Shown: positions 8,045-16,855 of the stretch, piece after piece
How positions within the stretch are numbered: the stretch's first letter is position 1
Layout of the letters: every line of letters starts with the position of its first letter
NCBI GenBank assembly: GCA_049601975.1
Contig: JBMYRC010000001.1
Span: forward strand, 62,001 to 126,000
Direction: 5' to 3'
Source: UBA6544 sp049601975
Lineage (GTDB): Bacteria > Pseudomonadota > Alphaproteobacteria > UBA8366
Length of the DNA: 64,000 nucleotides
Notes under the pieces: model-generated
Seen by the model: the letters and a program-made list of their open reading frames with translations, nothing else
Databases searched by the model: none
What the model was told of the DNA's origin: nothing
Program-made: the position numbers and the translations under genes

Positions 8045-8953
8045 TTACGTTTCGATCCGGTAGTATCGTTTGGCGTTGTCATGGAAGAGTTTGCGTTGTG
8101 CCGATTGGCCAAGCTCTTTGGTAATCTCGCGAAAGCCGTCGAAAATTGTATCGTAACTCGCGACCAAGCTGTCGACCGGAAAATTGCTGGCGAACATGCA
8201 GCGTTCGACGCCAAAGATCGCGATAGTTGTCAGCACGATATTACGGTTGAGCTCGACGGTCCATGCTTCACCCGGCATGCCAATACCGGAAATCTTAACG
8301 GCCGTGTTGGCAACGTCCGCCAGCGCTTCCATTCCTGCACGCCAGCCCAATAGACTGCGCTCGCTACGGTCGGATGGCAGACCGGTATGGTTCAGGATGA
8401 TCAGGGTGTCCGGAAAATCACGCGCTAAATCCCTCGCCTCCTCCAAATGCCACCAGGGCACCTGCAAATCGTAATGAAGGCTGTGTTTGGCCATGATGGC
8501 ATAGCCTTCCCGGAATTTAGGATCGCTCATCGTACCGGGCGCGCCAGAGATGACTTGATCTTGGGTCGCCGCCGCCACCGGCTTTTGTCTGATACCACGT
8601 ATGAGGGGATAGGCCGCGTGGCCTGCCAACACGGTGTTTATGTCGTCCCGGCAGAACCAGGCTTGGCCGATGATCGCGCTCGGTACGCCGTCAGCCTCGG
8701 CGACGCAATGGAGCCAATCCGTTTCGGCAACCGGATCATCCGTCGACCATTCAGCCTCCATATGGACGGAAGCAACGACGTTTTGGCGGTTGTTGTCTTG
8801 CCGAAATTCGGCGGGCAGGTAATTGCGGCAGATCGAGCTGTAATCCCCGTATCTGAAGGTTGGGATTATCTCATCTTGCAGCCAAGGGTAGCGGCCGCTC
8901 GTCAAATCCCAGAGATGATGATGTGCATCGATGATGGGGAAAGGCGTGGACAC
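8045..8953 (-). CDS. Amidohydrolase (2-pyrone-4,6-dicarboxylate lactonase-like TIM barrel)
   Basis: A protein of about 302 residues of the amidohydrolase_2 type. The N-terminal metal motif IIDAHHHLWD is visible, followed by TLIILNHTGLPSD and the C-terminal CMFASNFPVDS with a metal-site aspartate. Related enzymes hydrolyse lactones such as 2-pyrone-4,6-dicarboxylate or fucono-lactone. The GTG at 8953 is preferred because GAGGT lies nine bases upstream; a TTG at 8968 is the alternative. It is convergent with the preceding operon (55 bp gap) and lies 54 bp after the phosphate transporter gene on the same strand, perhaps by read-through. No transcriptional link to phosphate is implied. Confidence 0.85.
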   Translation of the reverse strand: MSTPFPIIDAHHHLWDLTSGRYPWLQDEIIPTFRYGDYSSICRNYLPAEFRQDNNRQNVVASVHMEAEWSTDDPVAETDWLHCVAEADGVPSAIIGQAWFCRDDINTVLAGHAAYPLIRGIRQKPVAAATQDQVISGAPGTMSDPKFREGYAIMAKHSLHYDLQVPWWHLEEARDLARDFPDTLIILNHTGLPSDRSERSLLGWRAGMEALADVANTAVKISGIGMPGEAWTVELNRNIVLTTIAIFGVERCMFASNFPVDSLVASYDTIFDGFREITKELGQSAQRKLFHDNAKRYYRIET

Positions 8954-9007
8954 GGGCTGCGACCTCAAATGGCTGTGACGTCGCCAAGTGTAAAGGTGCT
9001 ATCCGCC

Positions 9008-10480
9008 CTAGAACAGAGCGCGCAATCCCCAAAACAACACGGCGGCGAGCAGCGCGGTTGCGGGGACCGTAATAACCCACGCAGAGGCGATCGTGACCAC
9101 GTGTTGGCGGCGCACCAGGCGCCGGCGCTTCGCGCGTTCTTCCAGGTCCATCTTCTCCCAGAATTTCTTATCTTTTCGAAACTGGCCGTGATTGATATGG
9201 GTTCGCCGTGCGGTCTGCCATTCTCGGAAAAATCCGACGCCGAATACCGCGCCGACCGCGATGTGGGTTGAGCTGACCGGCAGGCCGAGCGCCGAGGCGA
9301 TCAGGACTGTGATAGCAGCGGAGAGCGCCACGCAATAGGCCCGCATCGGGTTCATCTTCGTGATCTGGTCGCCGACCATTCGGATCAAGCGTGGACCGAA
9401 TAGCGCCAATCCGATGGCAATGCCGACGGCGCCGATACACATGACCCAAAACGGGATCGCGACACTTGTCGCAATAGCGCCGGAGGAGGCGGCAGAGACA
9501 ATTGCCGCGAGTGGGCCAACCGCGTTTGCAACGTCGTTCGATCCGTGGGCAAAAGACAACAACGCGGTCGAACAGATCAGTGGGATCGTAAACAACGTGC
9601 GGATCGATTTATTGCGATTTTCCATTCCCGTCGCCTGGCGTTCGATAATAGGCTTCAGGATTAAATAAGTTGCGGCGCTGATCGCGATCGAAACCGCGGT
9701 GATCATCCAAGGTTCGGGCTTCCAAACCCTCTTCAGTCCTTTCAGCATTAGGTATGCGGCGAAAACTCCAGCCATGATCGCGACGAGGACTGGAACCCAT
9801 CTTTTCGCTCCCGCGATTTTGTCCTCGCGATAGACGATGAAGGTTTTGATGAAGGCCAGAAATAAGGCTGCGATGATGCCTCCCAGTACTGGGGAAATTA
9901 CCCAGCTCGCGGCGATCTTGCTCATTGTTCCCCAATTGACGATGGCGAACCCGGCGGCTCCAATACCCGCTCCCATGACGCCGCCTACGATGGAATGCGT
10001 CGTCGATACCGGTGCGCGCACATATGTGGCGATGTGAATCCAGAGAGACGCCGCCAACAAGGCGGATAGCATGGCCCAAATAAAAGTCAGTTCGCTGTCG
10101 AATGAGTCGACTGAGATGATGTTCTTGGAAATTGTTTTGACGACATCTCCGCCTGCGATTAACGCGCCGGCCGCTTCGAATATGGCGGCAATTGCCAATG
10201 CGGCACCCAGTGAGAGCGCTTTCGAGCCGACTGCCGGACCCATGTTATTGGCAACATCGTTCGCGCCGATGTTCAGCGCCATATATGCGCCACATACGCC
10301 GGCGGCAATCACAAAGGGTCCGTAGACGTGTTCGCCGTTAGTCACCGATGTGATGAGATAGACGATCACCAGGAAAAGCAGCGCGACACCGGAGTTCGTG
10401 AGGAAGCGTCGGTTGGTCCGAGCTGCTGATTCAATGTGGCGCAGTTTTGCGAGGTCTTTAGTCAGCGTTTCTTTATACAC
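9008..10480 (-). CDS. pit: Low-affinity inorganic phosphate transporter (PiT family)
   Basis: A 490-residue inner-membrane protein with about ten hydrophobic segments and the two repeated PiT signatures, GANDVANNMGPAVGS near the N-terminus and GSNDVANAVGPLAA in the second half. PiT carriers import metal-phosphate with protons or sodium. A hydrophilic loop rich in charged residues follows near residues 430-460. The proposed start is GTG with only a weak ribosome site, so the N-terminus is uncertain. The gene follows phoB on the same strand after 184 bp, so a low-affinity carrier sits beside the high-affinity Pst system. No Pho box was recognised upstream. Confidence 0.93.
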   Translation of the reverse strand: MYKETLTKDLAKLRHIESAARTNRRFLTNSGVALLFLVIVYLITSVTNGEHVYGPFVIAAGVCGAYMALNIGANDVANNMGPAVGSKALSLGAALAIAAIFEAAGALIAGGDVVKTISKNIISVDSFDSELTFIWAMLSALLAASLWIHIATYVRAPVSTTHSIVGGVMGAGIGAAGFAIVNWGTMSKIAASWVISPVLGGIIAALFLAFIKTFIVYREDKIAGAKRWVPVLVAIMAGVFAAYLMLKGLKRVWKPEPWMITAVSIAISAATYLILKPIIERQATGMENRNKSIRTLFTIPLICSTALLSFAHGSNDVANAVGPLAAIVSAASSGAIATSVAIPFWVMCIGAVGIAIGLALFGPRLIRMVGDQITKMNPMRAYCVALSAAITVLIASALGLPVSSTHIAVGAVFGVGFFREWQTARRTHINHGQFRKDKKFWEKMDLEERAKRRRLVRRQHVVTIASAWVITVPATALLAAVLFWGLRALF

Positions 10481-10664
10481 AGTCCGAATTTCTTGTCTGA
10501 TGATGGGTTAGTGGATTTGCTAGGTGCCTTAAAATGGAGAAGTCATCACAAAATTGTAATGCTGAACAATATGTTTATGTAGGGCGTTGTTTTAATGACA
10601 TAAATCGATACTAGTGCGGAGGATGCGAAGCATGAGTGCAGAATGGAACTGTCGAATCGAGAGG

Positions 10665-11354
10665 TTAATCTTCCTCATCAATGGCGTAACCCGCACCGCG
10701 AACCGTACGAACGATATCCTTCAATCCTTTAATGTTCAGCGCTTTCCGTAAACGGCGGATATGGACGTCGACCGTTCGACTTTCGACATAGACGTCCCGG
10801 CCCCAAGCGCGGTCCAACAATTGTTCTCTTGAGAACACGCGCCCCGGTCGTTCCATGAGGACACGAAGCAAACGAAATTCGGTCGGCCCGAGATGAATGG
10901 CCTGATCGTTTCGGCTGATACGATGGCGGGCTAAATCCATGCGGATGTCGGAGTATTCTAACACTTCTGCCGCGATTTCTGGGTGGGAGCGCCGCAAGAC
11001 GGCCTGAACTCGAGCGATCATTTCATTCGGCGAATAGGGTTTGACCATATAGTCGTCTGCGCCGTTCTCAAGGCCGCGCACTCGGTCTTCTTCTTCGCCT
11101 CGCGCGGTCAGCATGATAACCGGTGTGAGTTTTGTAAGCTGTTGGGCTTTTAAGCGTCGGCAAATTTCAATACCGGAAATATCTGGCAACATCCAGTCGA
11201 GAATAACGAGATCGGGCTCTTCTTCTTCCGCTAGCGTCAGGGCCTCCTCTCCAGCGGGTGCGACAGAAATTCGGAACCCCTTTTTTTCCAGGTTGTAGCG
11301 CAAAACTTCGACTTGCGCCGGCTCATCCTCGACTATCAATATTAATGGGTTCAT
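10665..11354 (-). CDS. phoB: Phosphate regulon response regulator PhoB
   Basis: A 229-residue OmpR-family regulator. The receiver domain carries the acidic pocket EDE at 9-11, the phospho-acceptor Asp53 (VILDWMLPD) and the conserved Lys in MVKPYSPNE. The C-terminal winged helix contains EFRLLRVLMERPGRVFSREQ and a typical RTVRGAGYAI end. Phosphorylated PhoB activates the Pho regulon. Its start overlaps the phoU stop (ATGA), so it is the last gene of the pst-pho operon, unlike the separate phoBR operon of enterobacteria. Confidence 0.96.
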   Translation of the reverse strand: MNPLILIVEDEPAQVEVLRYNLEKKGFRISVAPAGEEALTLAEEEEPDLVILDWMLPDISGIEICRRLKAQQLTKLTPVIMLTARGEEEDRVRGLENGADDYMVKPYSPNEMIARVQAVLRRSHPEIAAEVLEYSDIRMDLARHRISRNDQAIHLGPTEFRLLRVLMERPGRVFSREQLLDRAWGRDVYVESRTVDVHIRRLRKALNIKGLKDIVRTVRGAGYAIDEED

Positions 11355-12097
11355 GGTTGCGCGCTTTCGCGGTCATTCTCAACATCGTCTGGATTGACGA
11401 CAGTCGTGCTCGAATGGTCACCTTTTAGTCTTTCGTCATGCGGCATCTTGCCGTGCACCATGAAATGCACTTGTTCGGCGATACTGGTGGTATGGTCACC
11501 AATCCTCTCGATATTCTTCGCGACGAACAAGAAGTGTGTGCACGGGGTAATAAATCTTGGATCCTCCATCATGTAGGTAATGAGTTCCCGAAAGAGGCTC
11601 GTGTGTAACAAATCGACGTCCCGGTCGCGTGCACGAACATCGCCCGCCTTTTCTGCGTCACGTTCGATATATGCGTCCAGCGCGTGATTGATCATATCTT
11701 GAACAAGATCACCCATCCGAGAGACTGTTTTCAGAGGCCCCAGCAGCGAGGGGCCGTTCTTCAAGACAATTGTGCGTTTCGAGATATTCTTTGCGTAATC
11801 ACCAATTCGCTCGATGACGCTGGAAATTTTGATAGCGGATATCACGATCCGCAAATCGGCGGCCATTGGCTGCCGAAGAGCGATGAGTTTTACAGTGAAG
11901 TCGTAAATTTCCTTTTCCAATGCGTCGATTCGCTTGTCCGCGGGGATGATGCGCTCGGCCGCTTCAACGTCTTTTTTGCAGAGTGCTTCAACACTGCGCG
12001 CGAGCTGAGATTCTGCCAGACCTCCCATTTCCGCGATCATGTTGTCGAGGCGACTGAGATCAGTGTCGAATGACGACACAATGTGATCGTTGCTCAT
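11351..12097 (-). CDS. phoU: Phosphate transport regulator PhoU
   Basis: A 248-residue all-helical protein with the two PhoU repeats. The conserved ERIGDYAKNISKR in the first and ERIGDHTTSIAEQ in the second carry the metal-binding and contact residues. PhoU restrains PhoR when phosphate is plentiful and modulates Pst. The spacing to pstB is 15 bp and it overlaps phoB, so expression is shared. Length and motifs are normal for the family; the C-terminal acidic tail after residue 225 is less conserved. Confidence 0.96.
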   Translation of the reverse strand: MSNDHIVSSFDTDLSRLDNMIAEMGGLAESQLARSVEALCKKDVEAAERIIPADKRIDALEKEIYDFTVKLIALRQPMAADLRIVISAIKISSVIERIGDYAKNISKRTIVLKNGPSLLGPLKTVSRMGDLVQDMINHALDAYIERDAEKAGDVRARDRDVDLLHTSLFRELITYMMEDPRFITPCTHFLFVAKNIERIGDHTTSIAEQVHFMVHGKMPHDERLKGDHSSTTVVNPDDVENDRESAQP

Positions 12098-12112
12098 GGT
12101 TCTCGTCTCCGG

Positions 12113-12931
12113 TTAGCCGAATCGGCCAGTTATGTAATCCTGGGTCCGCTGCTCTCGCGGGTTGGTGAATATCTGTTCCGTGTCGCCTACTTCAACGACG
12201 TCGCCCAAATGGAAGAAAGCAGTACGCTGTGATACACGGGCCGCTTGTTGCATGGAGTGGGTCACAATAACGATCGTAAAATTCTTGCGCAGCTCATCGA
12301 TAAGTTCTTCGATTTTTGCCGTGGCGATCGGATCGAGCGCGGAACAAGGTTCGTCCATCAAGATCACTTCAGGGCTCACCGCAATCGCGCGAGCAATGCA
12401 AAGGCGTTGCTGCTGGCCGCCCGAGAGTGAGGTGCCCGGTTCGCTGAGACGGTCCTTTGCTTCGTTCCATAGTCCCGCACGTTGCAGGCTACTTTCAACG
12501 ATCTCGTCGAGTTCGTCTTTTGTCGCCGCAAGCCCGTGTATTCTGGGACCATAGGCCACGTTATCGTATATTGATTTTGGGAATGGATTTGGCTTCTGGA
12601 AGACCATTCCAATCAGCGCGCGGAGTTGTACGACATCTACAGAGCGTCTGTAGATGTCGTTCTCGTCCAATAGAATTTTCCCTTCGACCCGACATCCGTC
12701 AATAACGTCGTTCATACGGTTGAGGCAACGAATGAAAGTCGATTTGCCGCAGCCGGATGGACCAATAAGCGAGGTTACCATTCGGCTTGCGACGTCGAGG
12801 TCTATTCCGAATAGAGCTTGTTTCGCGCCATAGAAGACATCAACACCACGTGCCGAAATCTTCGTATTAGGTCCCGTATCTGTCGCAGTGATATTCAGGT
12901 CTTGTGAAATTGGTTGTGTCAATTTGGACAT
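12113..12931 (-). CDS. pstB: Phosphate ABC transporter ATP-binding protein PstB
   Basis: A 272-residue ABC ATPase. It shows Walker A (GPSGCGKST), the Q-loop region MVFQKPNPFPKSIYDNVAYG typical of PstB, the signature LSGGQQQRLCIARA, Walker B VILMDEPCSALDP and the switch His in IVTHSMQQAARV. It powers phosphate import with PstA and PstC. The ATG at 12931 overlaps the pstA stop (TAATG); a TTG two codons upstream is unlikely. The extra 25 residues before the ABC fold are ordinary for alphaproteobacterial PstB. Confidence 0.97.
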   Translation of the reverse strand: MSKLTQPISQDLNITATDTGPNTKISARGVDVFYGAKQALFGIDLDVASRMVTSLIGPSGCGKSTFIRCLNRMNDVIDGCRVEGKILLDENDIYRRSVDVVQLRALIGMVFQKPNPFPKSIYDNVAYGPRIHGLAATKDELDEIVESSLQRAGLWNEAKDRLSEPGTSLSGGQQQRLCIARAIAVSPEVILMDEPCSALDPIATAKIEELIDELRKNFTIVIVTHSMQQAARVSQRTAFFHLGDVVEVGDTEQIFTNPREQRTQDYITGRFG

Positions 12932-14244
12932 TACCAACGCCTTTCAAATTTTTGCCGCAGGATTTGTGCGGCCAAATTCATACATACTAGGAATCCGAGG
13001 AGAACCATAATCGCCGCAGATGTTCGCTCGACAAATGCTCGCTCTGGGCTATCGGCCCACAGGTAGACTTGAACCGGCAAGACCGTTGCCGGGTCAGTTG
13101 GACCATGCGGTACGTCGACGATAAAGGCGACCATACCGATCATGAGTAATGGAGCGCTTTCGCCAAGAGCCCTCGCCATACCGATAATGGTACCGGTTAA
13201 CATTCCGGGCATTGCCAAGGGTATGACATGGTCGATAACGGTTTGTAGCCGACTTGCGCCAACGCCAAGGGCCGCTTCCCGGATGGAAGGTGGCACCGAT
13301 TTGAGGGCCGCCCGAGATGCGATGATGATTGTAGGCAAAGTCATTAAGGCTAGCACCAAGCCACCAACAAGAGGTGCTGAGCGGGGCAGTCCAAAAAAAT
13401 TCAGGAAGACTGCAAGTCCGAGAAGACCGAAGACAATGGAAGGAACCGCCGCCAGGTTGTTGATGTTGACTTCGATAACCTCGGTCCATCGGTTCTTTGG
13501 TGCGAATTCTTCAAGGTAAACCGCCGCCATAACGCCTAATGGAAATGACAGCAGCAAAGTAATGATCAAGGTGAGCGTCGATCCCACAACAGCACCAAGG
13601 ACGCCAGCCTGTTCGGGATCACGGCTATCACCGGCGGTAAAGAATTGGGTGTTGAAGTTTGTCGAAATAGCTCCGGAGGCCTGAAGGGATGCGAACCAAC
13701 GTATTTCATTGTCTTTTACGCGGCGCTCGCTTTCGGGGAGGTTAACATCGACGTTGCCCTTATTAAGGATGTCGATATCAGCAGATGCGGTTAGCGAGAT
13801 CGCCACTGTCTGTCCGATCAACGAGGGGTCGTCGCGAATGAGTTGGTAAAGCTCAAATGCCGCACCACCACTGACCAACTTATAGAGAGCTTTTTTGTCC
13901 CGCCGCGTTCTAACATTGGGGAAAATTTTGCGCAGACTGGCCTTTATCAAACCGCCGTAATCGGCCTTGATGAGAGTTTTTGGATCGCGATGTCCTTGCG
14001 GATCGATTATGGATTCATCCAGATGAACCCGGAGTTCAATGTTTGTTTGGATAAAGGCCGAATGACCTTTGTAAACAATATTACCAAGCATAATCGCGAG
14101 GAATGCCAAGGCCAAGCAAACCGCAAGTAGGCCGAAAAACTTAAACCGTCGTTCCGCGGCGTAGCGCCGTTTCAAACTACTCCGGACAATCTCACCAGTC
14201 GGTCTATTCGTTGCGCCAGGTACTTTGGCTGTCATATCAGTCAT
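12931..14244 (-). CDS. pstA: Phosphate ABC transporter permease PstA
   Basis: A 437-residue inner-membrane permease with one early transmembrane helix (about residues 35-58), a large periplasmic-type insert of about 150 residues (DUF3333 type) and a C-terminal six-helix BPD_transp_1 domain with the coupling motif EAALGVGASRLQT. It partners PstC in the membrane channel. The ATG at 14244 is preferred because GAGAAA precedes it and it overlaps the pstC stop; a longer frame starting at 14280 would lie inside pstC. The large N-terminal insert is typical of alphaproteobacterial PstA. Confidence 0.95.
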   Translation of the reverse strand: MTDMTAKVPGATNRPTGEIVRSSLKRRYAAERRFKFFGLLAVCLALAFLAIMLGNIVYKGHSAFIQTNIELRVHLDESIIDPQGHRDPKTLIKADYGGLIKASLRKIFPNVRTRRDKKALYKLVSGGAAFELYQLIRDDPSLIGQTVAISLTASADIDILNKGNVDVNLPESERRVKDNEIRWFASLQASGAISTNFNTQFFTAGDSRDPEQAGVLGAVVGSTLTLIITLLLSFPLGVMAAVYLEEFAPKNRWTEVIEVNINNLAAVPSIVFGLLGLAVFLNFFGLPRSAPLVGGLVLALMTLPTIIIASRAALKSVPPSIREAALGVGASRLQTVIDHVIPLAMPGMLTGTIIGMARALGESAPLLMIGMVAFIVDVPHGPTDPATVLPVQVYLWADSPERAFVERTSAAIMVLLGFLVCMNLAAQILRQKFERRW

Positions 14245-15619
14245 ATTTTTCTCGGTATTTTTGCACGACCCGAAGTGCAAGGATATTTAGGAAAAGAGTG
14301 ACAACAAACAGCACGAGGCCGAGTGCGAACGCGGCAAGGGTTTTTGCGCTGTCGAATTCTTGATCGCCAACCAGAAGCGTAACGATTTGCACGGTCACCG
14401 TGGTGACCGCCTCGAAGGGGTTGGCTGTTAAATTCGCCGCCAGACCTGCGGCCATGACGACAATCATTGTCTCGCCAATAGCACGGGAGACCGCGAGCAA
14501 TACACTGCCGACGATTCCAGGGAGAGCCGCTGGTAGAATGACGCGAATGATGGTTTCGGAGTGTGTAGCGCCTAAGCCCAAGGACCCTTCCCGCATTGAT
14601 TGGGGCACCGCTGTGATGACATCGTCGGACAGAGACGAGATAAAGGGAATAATCATGATACCCATAACGGCACCCGCTGCGAGGGCGCTTTCTGAGGAAA
14701 CGGACAAGCCTAAAATTCCTCCGCTCTCGCGTAGGAGTGGTGCAACCGTGAGAGCAGCAAAAAATCCGTAGACGACCGTCGGGATACCCGCGAGGATTTC
14801 TAGTAAAGGCTTGGCAATGGCCCGGAATTTGGAATTGGCGTATTCCGCCAAGTAAATTGCAGTCATCAATCCGATCGGAACGGCGACGAACATAGCAATT
14901 GCGCTGATTAAGGCGGTGCCTGCAAAGATCGGCACGGCCCCAAACGCGCCGTCGGATGCGACTTGATCTTCACGCAGAGCAATTTGTGGGCTCCATTCGA
15001 GGCCGAATAAAAACTCGATTGGGGATACTTTTTCGAAAAAGCGGAAGGCCTCAAATAGAAGTGAAAGTACAATCCCGATTGTTGTCAGAATAGCCACGGT
15101 GGAAGCCGTAACTAGGAAGAACATTGCCACGCGCTCAACTGTATTGCGGGCCCGAAAGTTGGTGGCAATGAAGCGCTGGCCGACCGCAATTCCGGCAATG
15201 CCTAGACAAAGAGCGAGGACAAATTTTGCGGCGGAACTGGTCGCTACGAACGCATTGTAGCGCTCTGCTGCGGCGTGGATGGCTGGATTTGGATCGCTGC
15301 TGGCGATGTTTCCGGTGGCAATATTTCGAATGTCATTCAGTAACAGATTCAGTCGCGCGTCAGGAACGCTCTGCAAATGTGTCGGAAGTTCGGAAACGAC
15401 AAGGCTGGTGATGATGGCCGGCTCTAGCGCAACCCACAACGCCACCAGGAAAGTTGAGGGAATGCCGCACCAAATGGCCACGTATAAACCATGATAAGAG
15501 GGTAATGAATGCAGTTTGTTGAGTTCACCGCAGCTGGCAGCAACAGCTCGGTTCCGACCGAGGCGAAAGCCGAAATAGGTTAGGAGCAGCAGGACGATGA
15601 AAACGACGTAGGTTTGCAT
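14237..15619 (-). CDS. pstC: Phosphate ABC transporter permease PstC
   Basis: A 460-residue permease. It has an N-terminal membrane region (residues 1-20 and about 50-75), a periplasmic loop, another helix near 130-150 and a C-terminal BPD_transp_1 domain with the coupling segment EGSLGLGATHSETI. It forms the phosphate channel with PstA. It starts 83 bp after pstS, and a stable hairpin in that gap may lower its expression relative to pstS. Its stop overlaps the pstA start. The length exceeds E. coli PstC (319 residues) because of the long N-terminal region usual in this group. Confidence 0.95.
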   Translation of the reverse strand: MQTYVVFIVLLLLTYFGFRLGRNRAVAASCGELNKLHSLPSYHGLYVAIWCGIPSTFLVALWVALEPAIITSLVVSELPTHLQSVPDARLNLLLNDIRNIATGNIASSDPNPAIHAAAERYNAFVATSSAAKFVLALCLGIAGIAVGQRFIATNFRARNTVERVAMFFLVTASTVAILTTIGIVLSLLFEAFRFFEKVSPIEFLFGLEWSPQIALREDQVASDGAFGAVPIFAGTALISAIAMFVAVPIGLMTAIYLAEYANSKFRAIAKPLLEILAGIPTVVYGFFAALTVAPLLRESGGILGLSVSSESALAAGAVMGIMIIPFISSLSDDVITAVPQSMREGSLGLGATHSETIIRVILPAALPGIVGSVLLAVSRAIGETMIVVMAAGLAANLTANPFEAVTTVTVQIVTLLVGDQEFDSAKTLAAFALGLVLFVVTLFLNILALRVVQKYREKYD

Positions 15620-15668
15620 TTTATTACAGGTGAGCTGATGCTTTGAATTTGGTTAGTCAGAGTGAGAG

Positions 15669-15686
15669 GGCCGGAATGTTCCGGCC
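15669..15686 (-). other. Intercistronic hairpin between pstS and pstC
   Basis: GGCCGGAA at 15669-15676 pairs perfectly with TTCCGGCC at 15679-15686. It lies 16 bases after the pstS stop in the transcribed direction and is not followed by a T run. It probably stabilises the 3' end of pstS mRNA or partly attenuates pstC, giving more binding protein than permease. This is inferred from position and stability only. Confidence 0.55.
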
Positions 15687-15702
15687 GTCTTCTCAAAAGT
15701 TC

Positions 15703-16743
15703 TTACATCGACAGATTGTTTAGCGACGATCCGTCGGTTTGGAACTTCTTCCGCTCCGCACTGGGCATCGGGATCAATCCGCGATCGGCGAGATACCCAT
15801 CGCCGCCCCAAGCTTTGTCGCTGGTGAACTCAGCGACATATTCTTTGATGCCGGGGATTTTGCCGACATGCGCTTTCTTTATGTAAAAGAACAGTGCGCG
15901 CGATACCGGATATTTTTGAGCCGCAATGTTTTCGAACTCAGGTGCCACACCATTGATCAGGCTGCCTTGGATCTTGTCGTCGTTTTGATCAAGGAAGCTA
16001 TAGCCGAACACGCCGAAGGCGTTCGGGTTTGCTTCGAGTTTCTGTACAATCAAATTGTCGTTCTCGCCCGCTTCGATATAACCGCCATCCTCGCGGATAC
16101 CTCGGCAGAGAGCTTTATATTTTTTCTTATCCTTCTTTTTCATAGCTTTAAGTGTTGGGAACGTCTTGCAACCGCCTTCGATCGCGAGTTCGTTAAAAGC
16201 GTCGCGTGTGCCGGAGGTCGGTGGTGGGCCCAGGACTTCGATCTTGGTGTTCGGCAGCGAAGCGTCGACGTCTTTCCAAGTCTTGTTTGGGTTCGCGATC
16301 AACTTGCCCCCGTCCTTGTTGCCCTGTGGGACCTGTTTGGCGAGAGCCAGAAACATCTGCTTCAAGGAGAGCTTCATTTGGTCCGATTTTTTTGAATTTG
16401 CGAAAACGATACCGTCATAACCGAACTTTATTTCGACAATTTCCTTGATTCCATTCTTGGTGCATTTCTCGACTTCGGATTTTTTGATTCGGCGCGATGC
16501 GTTCGTAACATCAGGATGTTCCACACCGACGCCGGAACAGAACAGCTTGAGACCGCCGCCTGAACCAGTTGATTCGATCTTTGGTGTTTTGAAGCCGCTG
16601 GTTTTGCCGAATTGTTCGGCGACGACGGTCGCGAATGGGTAAACGGTCGAAGAACCGACAATGTTGATTTGGTCGCGTGCCTCGGCCGCACCGGTCATCG
16701 CGACGGTGGCGAGAGCTGTATTTCCTAGAACCTTCCGTATCAT
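15703..16743 (-). CDS. pstS: Periplasmic phosphate-binding protein PstS
   Basis: A 346-residue substrate-binding protein with a short signal peptide ending near AAEARD. The phosphate-binding stretches are visible: INIVGSSTVYPFA near the N-terminus, ESTGSGGGLKLFC, and PPTSGTRDAFNELA in the middle. It delivers phosphate to PstCA in the inner membrane. The ATG at 16743 has AGGAG eight bases upstream; an ATG 18 bp earlier has no such site. A Pho box lies about 80-110 bp upstream. The protein belongs to the longer PstS type common in alphaproteobacteria. Confidence 0.95.
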   Translation of the reverse strand: MIRKVLGNTALATVAMTGAAEARDQINIVGSSTVYPFATVVAEQFGKTSGFKTPKIESTGSGGGLKLFCSGVGVEHPDVTNASRRIKKSEVEKCTKNGIKEIVEIKFGYDGIVFANSKKSDQMKLSLKQMFLALAKQVPQGNKDGGKLIANPNKTWKDVDASLPNTKIEVLGPPPTSGTRDAFNELAIEGGCKTFPTLKAMKKKDKKKYKALCRGIREDGGYIEAGENDNLIVQKLEANPNAFGVFGYSFLDQNDDKIQGSLINGVAPEFENIAAQKYPVSRALFFYIKKAHVGKIPGIKEYVAEFTSDKAWGGDGYLADRGLIPMPSAERKKFQTDGSSLNNLSM

Positions 16744-16820
16744 AAAGTTTTGCTCCTGCAAAAAGATAAACCACCGCGGGCAATCCCGCGAGATGGCGCG
16801 ATATTATGCAGTTGGAGACG

Positions 16821-16855
16821 CAGTTTTATGACGAATCAGTTTCAGTTTTATGACA
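16821..16855 (-). promoter_or_regulatory. Pho box (PhoB-binding direct repeats) upstream of pstS
   Basis: On the minus strand GTCATAAAACTG occurs twice, at 16854-16843 and 16832-16821, exactly 22 bp apart, which equals two 11-bp PhoB half-site periods. A -10-like CATAAT follows at 16808-16803. The repeats match the CTGTCATAAAA consensus of PhoB sites. The upstream repeat covers the phoR stop codon (16848-16850), so the pstS promoter starts within the end of phoR. Confidence 0.8.

Noticed and set aside
8447..9271. A 274-codon plus-strand frame
   Set aside because: It runs antisense across the end of the phosphate transporter and the start of the amidohydrolase genes and has no protein-like motifs.
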